Assembly (NCBI RefSeq): GCF_900106555.1 | Contig: NZ_FNOE01000008.1 | Location: forward strand, 49,433-113,432 | Direction: 5' to 3' | DNA length: 64,000 bases | From: Nitrosomonas oligotropha | Lineage (GTDB): Bacteria > Pseudomonadota > Gammaproteobacteria > Burkholderiales > Nitrosomonadaceae | Shown here: positions 1 through 7,669 of the stretch, piece after piece | Layout of the letters: the number at the start of each line of letters is the position of its first letter | Numbering within the stretch: the first letter of the stretch is position 1 | Position numbers and translations under genes: made by a program | The notes under the pieces: generated by a model | The model's input: only the letters and a program-made list of their open reading frames with translations | Told to the model about the DNA's origin: nothing | Databases searched by the model: none

Positions 1-1118
1 GCCATCGGCACGGCAGTCTCGGCGCACAGCGCACTGACTTTCACGCCCAATAACCGGATCTTCTTCTGCAACGGCACCCTGCGTAAACACTCCCCGGCAG
101 CAAGGCGTATCCGAGCTGGATCGTTGGTATAGGCAGGCAGAGAAAAATCGCGCGTGATGGTGCGGAAATCCTCAAAACGCAGCTTGATACTGATGGTACG
201 CCCGGCATAGCCCTTGCGTTTCAAATCAGCGGCAACCTGCACGCACAATGCGGTAAATGCCTCGGATAAACCAGGACGATCCTGGCGCGGATGCAGGTCG
301 CGCTCAAACGTAGTTTCCCGGCTGATGGATTTGGGCTCTGCATTCGTAATCACCGGACGTCGATCGATACCGCGCGACACCTCATACAACCAGGCCGAGT
401 AACTGCGCCCGAAGTGCATCTGAAGCAAACTCAATTCGGCGCGCGCCAATTCGGCAATCGTCGTAATATCCAGTGACGCCAGCTTATTCGCCGCTTTGGG
501 GCCGATACCGTTGATTTTCCGCACCGGCAACGGCCAAATCCGCTCCGCGATGTCATCAAACGCCAGGATGGTCAAACCATCGGGCTTCTCTAAATCGGAG
601 CAGATTTTTGCCAACAGTTTATTCGGCGTGATGCCAATCGAGCACGATAATCCGGTCGCATCTTTCACCGCCTGTTTAATCCGTCTCGCCAGCGGCAGCG
701 TATCTTCCGGCAGACCAGTCAAATCGATATAGATTTCATCAATGCCGGAATCTTCGATCTGCGCGGCAATACCGGCAACCGCGCTTTTGAACAAACGCGA
801 ATAATGCCGGTAAATGGGAAAATCAACCGGCAGCAGAATCGCATCCGGCGCCAGCTGCGCCGCTTTCATCACCCCCATGGCGGAATGAACACCCAACGCA
901 CGCGCTTCGTACGTAGCGGTGGTAATGACACCGCGCCCGGCATAATCGCGCAAACGGTAAAAATGCCGCTTGCCATCCGCTTGCAACACCGGCTGGTGCT
1001 CGTCCCGCCCGCCGATCACCACCGGCAAGCCACGCAACTCGGGATAACGCAGCAACTCGACCGATGCGTAAAAAGCATCCATATCCAGATGCGCGATGCG
1101 GCGTTGCGGGATATTCAT
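1..1118 (-). CDS. dinB: DNA polymerase IV (Y-family), 3' end beyond window
   Basis: Error-prone translesion DNA polymerase. Translating the minus strand from the ATG at 1118 gives an open frame to the left edge, about 372 codons. The N-terminus carries the Y-family palm motif HLDMDAFYASVE (catalytic Asp), and a second acidic motif GIDEIYIDLTG follows near residue 115. The helix-hairpin-helix stretch KINGIGPKAANKLASLDI lies near residue 200, and a little-finger region follows. The family is about 350-400 residues, so only a short C-terminal piece can be missing. It is transcribed divergently from the GIY-YIG gene across about 130 bp. No LexA box was recognised. The family call is firm; the stop codon is not visible. 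Confidence 0.93.
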   Translation of the reverse strand, partial: MNIPQRRIAHLDMDAFYASVELLRYPELRGLPVVIGGRDEHQPVLQADGKRHFYRLRDYAGRGVITTATYEARALGVHSAMGVMKAAQLAPDAILLPVDFPIYRHYSRLFKSAVAGIAAQIEDSGIDEIYIDLTGLPEDTLPLARRIKQAVKDATGLSCSIGITPNKLLAKICSDLEKPDGLTILAFDDIAERIWPLPVRKINGIGPKAANKLASLDITTIAELARAELSLLQMHFGRSYSAWLYEVSRGIDRRPVITNAEPKSISRETTFERDLHPRQDRPGLSEAFTALCVQVAADLKRKGYAGRTISIKLRFEDFRTITRDFSLPAYTNDPARIRLAAGECLRRVPLQKKIRLLGVKVSALCAETAVPM

Positions 1119-1252
1119 TGTTTACACGATAGCAAAATGAGGATTGTGATAAATTACACCATAAAACCAATATCAGTGAGCACGGCCTCTTCTTTGGCAA
1201 CAAGCCTTTTACTTTTATTGTTCAGGATTGAACGATCAACAAAGAAAAATAT

Positions 1253-1507
1253 ATGCATTGGACAGTCTATATCCTACGATGCGCCGATGGAAGTCTGTAT
1301 ACCGGAATCACAACGAATCTGACGCGCCGGGTCAAAGCCCACGACGCAGGTAAAGGCGCACGATATACCCAAGGCCGTGGGCCATTCCAGCTAGTACACC
1401 AAGAATTCCACAAAAACCGCGCAGAAGCGACAAAAAGAGAAATGTCGATAAAATCCCTATCCCGCACTCAAAAACTGGAATTAATTTCCGCATACTCAAA
1501 ATCTTGA
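1253..1507 (+). CDS. GIY-YIG nuclease-fold protein (YhbQ/UPF0213 type)
   Basis: Small single-domain protein of 84 residues with the GIY-YIG signature: VYILRC close to the N-terminus, then GSLYTGITTNL, an Arg in RRVKAH and the downstream Glu of the fold. The C-terminal KREMSIKSLSRTQKLELI stretch is typical of the YhbQ-like group. The fold is that of structure-specific endonucleases, but the cellular role of this small group is poorly defined. Its stop codon overlaps the possible TTG start of the next gene by four bases, so the two are probably co-transcribed. Confidence 0.9.
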   Translation: MHWTVYILRCADGSLYTGITTNLTRRVKAHDAGKGARYTQGRGPFQLVHQEFHKNRAEATKREMSIKSLSRTQKLELISAYSKS

Positions 1508-1908
1508 ACACCAGCGTGAAGAACACAAAAGAATCATCCTGTCCGTGTAGCAGCGGCAAACCATACAGCAGCTGTTGCGGCCATTATCTGGATCAAAACG
1601 AAACCGCCGCCACGGCGGAAAACCTGATGCGCTCACGCTACACCGCGTATACGCTAAAGCGCGAAGACTATCTCCTGGCCACCTGGCATTCCAGTACACG
1701 CCCGGCATCCTTAGACTTGACCGGACAACCGGCACAGCAATGGCTGGGATTAACCGTCAAACGGCATGAACAAACCGCTGCGGATCAAGCGATCGTGGAA
1801 TTCGCCGCACGTTACAAAATCAACGGCCGGGCGCACCGCTTGCACGAAATCAGTAACTTTGTACGGGAAGGAGGATTGTGGTTTTATGTGGATGGGGAGA
1901 TTCTGTGA
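1504..1908 (+). CDS. YchJ-like SEC-C motif protein
   Basis: Protein of 134 residues. The N-terminus has a SEC-C type zinc-binding cluster, CPCSSGKPYSSCCG, followed by a YchJ/UPF0225 middle domain with NLMRSRYTAYTLKREDYLLATWH and a C-terminal beta-rich part ending HEISNFVREGGLWFYVDG. The listed start is a TTG overlapping the preceding stop (TTGA). A GTG at 1516 is an equally possible start and keeps the whole motif. Function is unknown; the cysteine cluster suggests metal binding. Confidence 0.87.
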   Translation: MNTSVKNTKESSCPCSSGKPYSSCCGHYLDQNETAATAENLMRSRYTAYTLKREDYLLATWHSSTRPASLDLTGQPAQQWLGLTVKRHEQTAADQAIVEFAARYKINGRAHRLHEISNFVREGGLWFYVDGEIL

Positions 1909-1972
1909 ATTTTGCGGGATTGCGTTCCAGCACGCCCGGTTTTCCGAATCGCAAAAGATGTTCCGCAAGTGC

Positions 1973-2941
1973 TTAAGGCGATACTTTATTTCCCACACCA
2001 AAAAATTGCGCGATCAAGGTCATAAGGTCAACGATCGGTTGAATATTCCGTGCACCAACAAAAAATCGGCCCTCTTCGATCACATCGCTCCATAAGAACA
2101 TACCCAGCCCGCCAATTTCCTTGCGTTGACTTAATAGATAGGCATATTGGTACAGTTGATCCAATAGTGTTTCGACATCGTCAAAGAGTTTGTCCGCCAG
2201 GAATCCTCCGGGGACTAAAAAGAATTTACGGCCTATCGGATTCGCTGATTCGAGCGCCTGCATGGTATCCCACACCCCTGATCCATACTCTATTTGCGAG
2301 TAATAGCCAAGTTCCGGCGAGCCGCAGAAATAAAAATTACCATAACAATCAAAACCCAAATACTCAGCATCATCAAGCATAATCGCAAGTTCATCGGGGT
2401 AAGCTTGTTTTTGCAGGACTAACTCAGCCCAAGCCTCAATATGTATCACACCAGCCCCCGGAAATTGCTGTCTGAGCAATCGCCCCACCGATCTCAGTGT
2501 AGACAAAGTGTCTGCATAGCGATTTTCGATGTCATGACATGCCTTGGGTTTTCCTTCGCGACACGCCTTTCGTATCGTCCACAAGGGTTCGTCGAGTAAA
2601 AATAAAATTTCGCGATGACGCACGGCGGACATCTCAATTGCATCAATAATCCCATACGGATCATTCCGGTACAGGCCTGTTTCCGGATCGAACAGAAACT
2701 TGCTAATCGAAATCACCGGAAGCATCTTGTACACATTGGCATCAAGATAGCGTGTAATTTCATCGATATTTTTCGGTGAGAATGCAAACGCATTACTGAA
2801 TTTTGCTATTTCATCGATGTGCTCGACCTCATTCAAAAATGATCCAATGATTTTTTGAGGCCGATCGGTATTGAAATACGATGCTTGAATATCAACCGGA
2901 GATAACAAAATAACCAGTACAAAAGCAATATACTTATCCAT
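1973..2941 (-). CDS. Secreted protein of unknown function, possible TIM-barrel fold
   Basis: Protein of 322 residues with an N-terminal signal peptide (hydrophobic FVLVILLSPV, then a likely cut after IQA). I do not recognise a family. Segments such as REILFLLDEPLWTIRKA, AGVIHIEAWAEL, GFDCYGNFYFCGS, KFFLVPGGF and GLGMFLWSD look like successive beta strands of a (beta/alpha)8 barrel of the kind found in glycoside-hydrolase-like proteins, with acidic residues at strand ends. Two Cys pairs (near residues 120-135 and 200-207) could form periplasmic disulfides. It stands alone, ending about 65 bp after the YchJ-like gene on the other strand. The barrel idea is inference only. Confidence 0.7.
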   Translation of the reverse strand: MDKYIAFVLVILLSPVDIQASYFNTDRPQKIIGSFLNEVEHIDEIAKFSNAFAFSPKNIDEITRYLDANVYKMLPVISISKFLFDPETGLYRNDPYGIIDAIEMSAVRHREILFLLDEPLWTIRKACREGKPKACHDIENRYADTLSTLRSVGRLLRQQFPGAGVIHIEAWAELVLQKQAYPDELAIMLDDAEYLGFDCYGNFYFCGSPELGYYSQIEYGSGVWDTMQALESANPIGRKFFLVPGGFLADKLFDDVETLLDQLYQYAYLLSQRKEIGGLGMFLWSDVIEEGRFFVGARNIQPIVDLMTLIAQFFGVGNKVSP

Positions 2942-3074
2942 GCGTCTTCCATCTTTTTCACCATGGATTCAGTATAAGACTATGATTAATATTGTTCTGT
3001 GCGAAAAATCACGAACTTATCGCGATTAAAAACAAACTGCTTATCCGGATAAATTGCTGATAAGGAATAGAACC

Positions 3075-3623
3075 TCACAACGCTTCGTAACGGATCTCCA
3101 CCACCTCCAGTTCTTCCAACCCACCCGGCGTATGCAGTCTCACCACATCGCCTTCATGCGCCTTGAGCAGCGCTTTGGCGAGCGGGGAAATCCAGCTGAT
3201 GCGGCCGCGCCCGGGATCGGCTTCGTCCATGCCGACGATGCTGTAGGTGTTTTCCTCGCCTTGGCTATTGCAAATGGTCACGGTAGCGCCGAAAAACACT
3301 TGATCGCATTCGCCGCGTTGCGCGGGGTCGACCACTTCGGCGTTATCCAGGCGCTTGGATAAAAACCGCAAGCGTCGGTCGATTTCGCGCAGCCGACGCT
3401 TGCCGTAGATATAATCGCCATTTTCCGAGCGATCGCCGTTGGATGCCGCCCAGGTAATCGTTTTAACCAATTCCGGCCGTTCCACTTTCCACAACTGATC
3501 GAACTCATCCTTCAGCCGCTGATGGCCTGCCGGAGTGATGTAGTTTTTCAAACCCTTCGGCAACTTCGGCGTATCGTCGGGTTCGTCGTCGTCTTCGTTT
3601 TCCTTGGTAAAGGCTTTACTCAT
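3075..3623 (-). CDS. greB: Transcription elongation factor GreB
   Basis: Rescues backtracked RNA polymerase by stimulating transcript cleavage. The start MSKAFTKE is the usual GreB N-terminus, so I use the ATG at 3623 and not the upstream in-frame ATGs at 3644 or 3632. An acidic run (ENEDDDEPDD) follows. The coiled-coil domain contains SNGDRSENGDYIYGKRRLREIDRRL, split around the catalytic acidic tip residues. The C-terminal FKBP-like domain carries FFGATVTI and GRISWISPLAKALL. The length of 182 residues is slightly above usual because of the acidic insertion. It is divergent from the decarboxylase gene. Confidence 0.94.
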   Translation of the reverse strand: MSKAFTKENEDDDEPDDTPKLPKGLKNYITPAGHQRLKDEFDQLWKVERPELVKTITWAASNGDRSENGDYIYGKRRLREIDRRLRFLSKRLDNAEVVDPAQRGECDQVFFGATVTICNSQGEENTYSIVGMDEADPGRGRISWISPLAKALLKAHEGDVVRLHTPGGLEELEVVEIRYEAL

Positions 3624-3781
3624 AGTCACCATTATTATCAGCAAAAGAGAACCGCTAAGATAGCGGTCTTCCCTGTTCTATTCAAGATCATTCACCGCAA
3701 CGCCTCTCCCATCTTGCAAAATAGATAAGAAACCTTACGTTCAGCACAGTATCTAATGATCGTACTTAACAGGAGGTCATC

Positions 3782-5098
3782 ATGCTAATGAACCGGCGCC
3801 AATTTTTGAGCATATCCGGCGCAACAGCCTGTATGGCTGCATGCTCACCTCAGGCCCTCGCAACGCAATCGCTGACGCGAGTTCCGCAACAAAACGCTGC
3901 AACCGCATTGAAAGCCATGCGGCATCTCTCGCAACAGCGGAGCCGGATGCTCGGTTATCCCATCAATATGACCACTCCGCCGGATGAGTTTTTCGCCTGG
4001 CGCAATGAACTCGCGGCCGTGGGCTTCAATCAATTCGCTTTCAACAATGTTGGCAATCCTTACGACCACAGCCATATCCCGTTTAATTGCCATCCGTTTG
4101 AAAAGGAATTGATCGATCGTTTCGGCGCAGTGTATGGCTTCGCACCGGATAATATTTGGGGATTCCTCACCAACAGCGGCACCGACAGCAATATGCACGG
4201 GTTGTATATGGGCCGTACGATTCTTAAAAGCCGTACCGGTGTCATGCCGAAAATCTATTTCACGCGTGAAGCGCATTATTCGATTCAGATTCTGCGTGAC
4301 CTGTTGCATCTCGACTGGGTGGTAGTCGGCACGCGGCCCGACGGCAGCATGGACGCCAATGATCTGGAACGGCAGTTGAATGCCAATCCCAATCATCCCG
4401 CCTTGGTGGTCGCAACCATTGGCACCACGTTCAAAGGCGCGATTGATCCAGTTGATGCCATCCAAGCCAAGCTAAAACACCGCACCGCTTATCTGCATTT
4501 GGACGCCGCGTTATTCGGCGGCTATTTGCCACACACCGCGTTTGCCGCTGACTTGCGGCACAACGTCAGCAACCCGGTTTCCAAAACAGAACTGAAACGC
4601 TACGATTCCATCGCCGTTTCCTGTCACAAATTTTTTGGCTTTCCCTCGCCCGCCGGATTGTTCATCACCACGCGCGCGAACTTTGAAGCATTCCGCACCC
4701 CGTTCAGCCAAATTCACGACCCGGAATACATCCAGCAAGTACCTGGCACGATCACCTGTTCGCGCGATGCCGTCAAACCCGCTGAATTCTACTTTTTCAG
4801 TTCGGAATCCGCTTTTGCCCGGCAAGCTGCCGATGCCAAAGCAATGCTGGATAACACCGCTTATTTGCTGAAAGAAATGAACAACCATTATAGTTACCTG
4901 CGGCCGGTGCGCGCCAATGACCGTTCGAATACGGTTTATTTCATCACCCCGAGTAAAGCCATCGTCGATCATTACTCATTAGCGACCATGCAGCTTGATA
5001 TTGACGGAGAACGGACACCCTGCGCGCATGTCGTGGTCATGCCGCATGCCAAGAAAGAAATTCTCGACCGGTTTCTAACCGACTTGCGCAAATCCTGA
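3782..5098 (+). CDS. PLP-dependent histidine-decarboxylase-like enzyme with Tat signal
   Basis: Group II pyridoxal-phosphate decarboxylase of 438 residues, most similar to bacterial histidine decarboxylases by motif. It shows WGFLTNSGTDSNMHGLYMGR, a substrate/PLP stretch HPALVVATIGTTFKGAID, an Asp in HLDAALFGGY and the PLP-binding Lys in SCHKFFGFPSPAG. A strong AGGAGGT site lies just before the ATG. The N-terminus is odd for this family: MNRRQFLSISGA looks like a twin-arginine motif, followed by CMAAC that could act as a lipobox, then a spacer before the enzyme begins near residue 45. That predicts export of a folded, cofactor-loaded enzyme. The true substrate is not known from sequence. Confidence 0.85.
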   Translation: MLMNRRQFLSISGATACMAACSPQALATQSLTRVPQQNAATALKAMRHLSQQRSRMLGYPINMTTPPDEFFAWRNELAAVGFNQFAFNNVGNPYDHSHIPFNCHPFEKELIDRFGAVYGFAPDNIWGFLTNSGTDSNMHGLYMGRTILKSRTGVMPKIYFTREAHYSIQILRDLLHLDWVVVGTRPDGSMDANDLERQLNANPNHPALVVATIGTTFKGAIDPVDAIQAKLKHRTAYLHLDAALFGGYLPHTAFAADLRHNVSNPVSKTELKRYDSIAVSCHKFFGFPSPAGLFITTRANFEAFRTPFSQIHDPEYIQQVPGTITCSRDAVKPAEFYFFSSESAFARQAADAKAMLDNTAYLLKEMNNHYSYLRPVRANDRSNTVYFITPSKAIVDHYSLATMQLDIDGERTPCAHVVVMPHAKKEILDRFLTDLRKS

Positions 5099-5106
5099 CG
5101 GCGGCA

Positions 5107-5439
5107 TCAATGCACGACGGTGCGGGAAAACACATTGATCACGGCCACACCCGCGATGATCAGAGCCAAACCGATCAGCGCGGGCGTATCCAGCGACTGC
5201 CCCAGAAAAAGCCAGCCGCTCAGCGCGATCAATACGATGCCAACGCCCGACCAGATCGCGTACGCCACGCCGACCGGAATGGTTTTCAGCGTCAACGACA
5301 GCAAATAAAAAGCCAGCAAATAACCGATGACAACGATCAGCGATGGCCACAAACGGGTAAACCCTTCGGCGGCTTTGAGGAATGATGTCGCGATCACTTC
5401 GCTGACGATGGCGACGGCAAGAAAAATCCACTGCTGCAT
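5107..5439 (-). CDS. Small multidrug resistance (SMR) family transporter
   Basis: Four-helix inner-membrane protein of about 110 residues. The ATG at 5439 has an AAGGAGTGATACCC leader, so the upstream ATG at 5484 is rejected. The membrane-embedded Glu of the family is in AIVSEVIATSFLKAAEGF, and the helix-3 motif GVAYAIWSGVGIVLI is intact. This helix-3 pattern is of the EmrE/QacE drug-proton antiport kind more than the guanidinium-exporting Gdx kind, but assignment between them is uncertain. It converges on the decarboxylase gene with only 8 bp between stop codons. Confidence 0.9.
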   Translation of the reverse strand: MQQWIFLAVAIVSEVIATSFLKAAEGFTRLWPSLIVVIGYLLAFYLLSLTLKTIPVGVAYAIWSGVGIVLIALSGWLFLGQSLDTPALIGLALIIAGVAVINVFSRTVVH

Positions 5440-5611
5440 GGGTATCACTCCTTGTATTGGGATGGTCACAAGCACCGGTTTCAACCGGATACATTGAAAT
5501 AGCTGCGCTATGTTACCAAAACACGATGGAGTAAACGCAAACCGCAGCGTAAACGCTGCATGATGATGAAGATAAACGTGACAGCTGAACGCTGTCAGCT
5601 CAATGATTCAT

Positions 5612-5646
5612 AAAAAAACCGGCGCTGCGTTTACCGCAGCGCCGGT
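5612..5646 (-). terminator. Rho-independent terminator of the PEP-CTERM gene
   Basis: A perfect 12-bp GC-rich stem (ACCGGCGCTGCG at 5618-5629 with its complement at 5635-5646) has a 5-base loop. Read leftwards it is followed by six T residues. It sits 40 bp after the stop of the leftward PEP-CTERM gene. Confidence 0.88.
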
Positions 5647-5685
5647 TCTTCTAAAACGATTTACAGCAATCCTACGATCAAGCGA

Positions 5686-6324
5686 TTAAACTGCAGCCGC
5701 TTGTTTACGACGGTAGCCAGCAAAACCGATCAGACCAAGACCTGCCAGCAACATCGCATAGGTTTCAGGTTCTGGAACAGGAACGAGGTTAGCGGCAACG
5801 TCATGTCCGACAATGCCCATCGTGCCTGAATAGGTGAGAACCTCAGTAGCAGAAAAGCGAACCGATGCCGTGACCACAGTACCAGCCAGTTCGGCTACGA
5901 TTGCACCGTAACCGCCGTTACTGGCAACATCCGGATCCCAGGAAAATGTGAATACATTCAGTGGATCGAAGCCGGTGAAATCAAAACCGAATACCGTTGA
6001 GCCCACCGCGCCAAATAATGACGATGTGCCATTGGCTTCCGGATCATAGGCAAAAGTTCCGCCACCCGAACCACCGAATACCAGCGGCTCGCCCAATATG
6101 CAACTTCCACCATCCGTGCAATGCGTTCCGGACAAATCGAACGTGAGTTTCTCGATTACGCCGCTGGTACCGTCAAAAGCAGCGGTATTGATGCTGAAAG
6201 AACCTAACGGGCCAGGATTGGTTACGGTGATTGAGCCAGCTGGCGATGCATAGCTGACGCCGCTCAATAGGACAGAGAGTCCAAGCGCGGCAGCAACTTG
6301 CGTAGTGCCTTTAATAAATTTCAT
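5686..6324 (-). CDS. PEP-CTERM sorting-signal secreted protein
   Basis: Secreted protein of 212 residues. The ATG at 6324 has a GAGGAGAAAAATA leader. The N-terminal signal peptide ends around SGVSYASPA. The mature part is Gly/Ser/Thr-rich with few charged residues and no recognised catalytic domain. The C-terminus is a canonical PEP-CTERM tag: VPEPETYAMLLAGLGLIGF then a basic GYRRK. The tag is known to be processed by exosortase in exopolysaccharide-producing Gram-negatives; no exosortase is in this window. It is a single-gene unit with its own terminator. Confidence 0.9.
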   Translation of the reverse strand: MKFIKGTTQVAAALGLSVLLSGVSYASPAGSITVTNPGPLGSFSINTAAFDGTSGVIEKLTFDLSGTHCTDGGSCILGEPLVFGGSGGGTFAYDPEANGTSSLFGAVGSTVFGFDFTGFDPLNVFTFSWDPDVASNGGYGAIVAELAGTVVTASVRFSATEVLTYSGTMGIVGHDVAANLVPVPEPETYAMLLAGLGLIGFAGYRRKQAAAV

Positions 6325-6534
6325 TATTTTTCTCCTCAAATTTGAAATAATCAGTTTGATACTTTATCAAAACATGTTCGTTTAACTGCACGTTCGCTTT
6401 TTAATCGCTTACGGCGGTAAACTGCCAAATGGCATTAACGAGCCCTTCTCGCAAAAGATTCCTATTCTTTGTAGGAATTTTCTTTCTAATTTTACCTTCT
6501 TTTTATTTTTTTTAGTGCCAATTTTGTACTAATT

Positions 6535-7506
6535 TCAGGTACCCCCAATCGCATCGGTAACCTGATTAAATGGTTTATTTTGGAAAAAATGCTCGATATT
6601 ACCCGCCAGTTGATCGAGCAGCCGCTGCCGCGATTCCCGGCTGGCCCAGGCGATGTGTGGCGTGACGATCAGATTCGGCGGCAATGTGCGCAGGATCGCA
6701 TTATTTTGGCCGGGCGGTTCGCCCTGGATCACGTCGATAGCCGCACCAGCGATCTGTCCGCTGGATAAACTCTGCAATAAATCGGTCTCGTTCACCAGCC
6801 CGCCGCGCGCGGTGTTGATCAGATACGCCGACGGCTTCATCAATGCCAATTCGCGGCGGCTAATCAAATACTGCGTTTCCGCTGACAATGGACAATGCAG
6901 CGTGACGAAATCCGCCTGCCGCAGCACATCGTCAAACGCGGTTCTACCGGCACGCGGCGGCTTGCCTTTGTGATCCGCGATCAGCACCTGCATGCCGAAT
7001 GCCCGGGCGACCTGCGCCACGGCATGCCCGAGTTCGCCGTGGCCGATGATGCCGAGCGTCTTGCCGGATAGTTCGATGACCGGAAAATCCAGCGGACAAA
7101 AAAACTGGCTTTTCTGCCAGCCGCCGCGCTTCACCAGCGCCTGATAATCCGGAAAATGCCGCGCCAGATTCAGCATCAGCGTAAACACATGCTCGACCAC
7201 CGACGGCGTAGCGTAGCCGCGCACGTTGCACACCGGCACGCCGTGTTCGGCGGCAGCCGCCAGGTCGACGTTGTTGTACCCGGTCGCAGCGATGCAAATC
7301 AGCTTGAGTCGTTGCGCCGTTGCAATGGCGTCACTGCTGATATAAACCTTGTTGCTGACGATCACCTCGGCGTCGCGTATGCGTTCCGCCACTTCCGCCT
7401 CGGAAGAATCGTGATAAAACTGCCACGGCGCAATCGCCCGCTCCAGCGTGGCGCAGTCCATATCGCCACGGGTGACGGAACCGAAATCCAGAAAAATAGC
7501 GCGCAT
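6535..7506 (-). CDS. D-2-hydroxyacid dehydrogenase (glycerate/hydroxypyruvate type)
   Basis: NAD(P)-dependent reductase of about 323 residues. The ATG at 7506 has a CAGGAG site, preferred to the ATG at 7536. The nucleotide-binding motif is GIIGHGELGHAVA, so the second Gly of the usual GxGxxG is kept. The family catalytic residues are present: Arg in NTARGGLVNE, Glu in QGEPPG and His in TPHIAWAS. By size and motifs it is closest to glycerate dehydrogenase/hydroxypyruvate reductase, but the substrate cannot be fixed from sequence. It is divergent from the restriction-modification gene. Confidence 0.9.
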   Translation of the reverse strand: MRAIFLDFGSVTRGDMDCATLERAIAPWQFYHDSSEAEVAERIRDAEVIVSNKVYISSDAIATAQRLKLICIAATGYNNVDLAAAAEHGVPVCNVRGYATPSVVEHVFTLMLNLARHFPDYQALVKRGGWQKSQFFCPLDFPVIELSGKTLGIIGHGELGHAVAQVARAFGMQVLIADHKGKPPRAGRTAFDDVLRQADFVTLHCPLSAETQYLISRRELALMKPSAYLINTARGGLVNETDLLQSLSSGQIAGAAIDVIQGEPPGQNNAILRTLPPNLIVTPHIAWASRESRQRLLDQLAGNIEHFFQNKPFNQVTDAIGGT

Positions 7507-7603
7507 ATCTTGCTCCTGATAATGATGGAAAATCATACCACAGGCGATCCTTGGCGTTTCCCGGCGCGATCACGTAGAATCGGGCGGGTCAAAATAAATA
7601 AGA

Positions 7604-7646
7604 AAGCTCTGAAAAAAGCAGCGAGCGCAGTAGTTTTTCAGAGCTT
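7604..7646. repeat. 13-bp perfect inverted repeat upstream of the RM gene
   Basis: AAGCTCTGAAAAA at 7604-7616 is exactly complementary to 7634-7646 with a 17-base loop. It ends 23 bp before the start codon of the MmeI-like gene, just ahead of its GGAG ribosome site. As RNA it would be a stable hairpin in the leader. It could be a control element or an old terminator of the sequence to the left; I cannot tell which. Confidence 0.6.
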
Positions 7647-7669
7647 CCTAAGAATAAACCGGAGACTGC

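Noticed and set aside
5579..5597. Second terminator TGACAGC/GCTGTCA near the PEP-CTERM terminator
   Set aside because: Only a 7-bp stem, no T-run, and a far stronger hairpin is 20 bp away.
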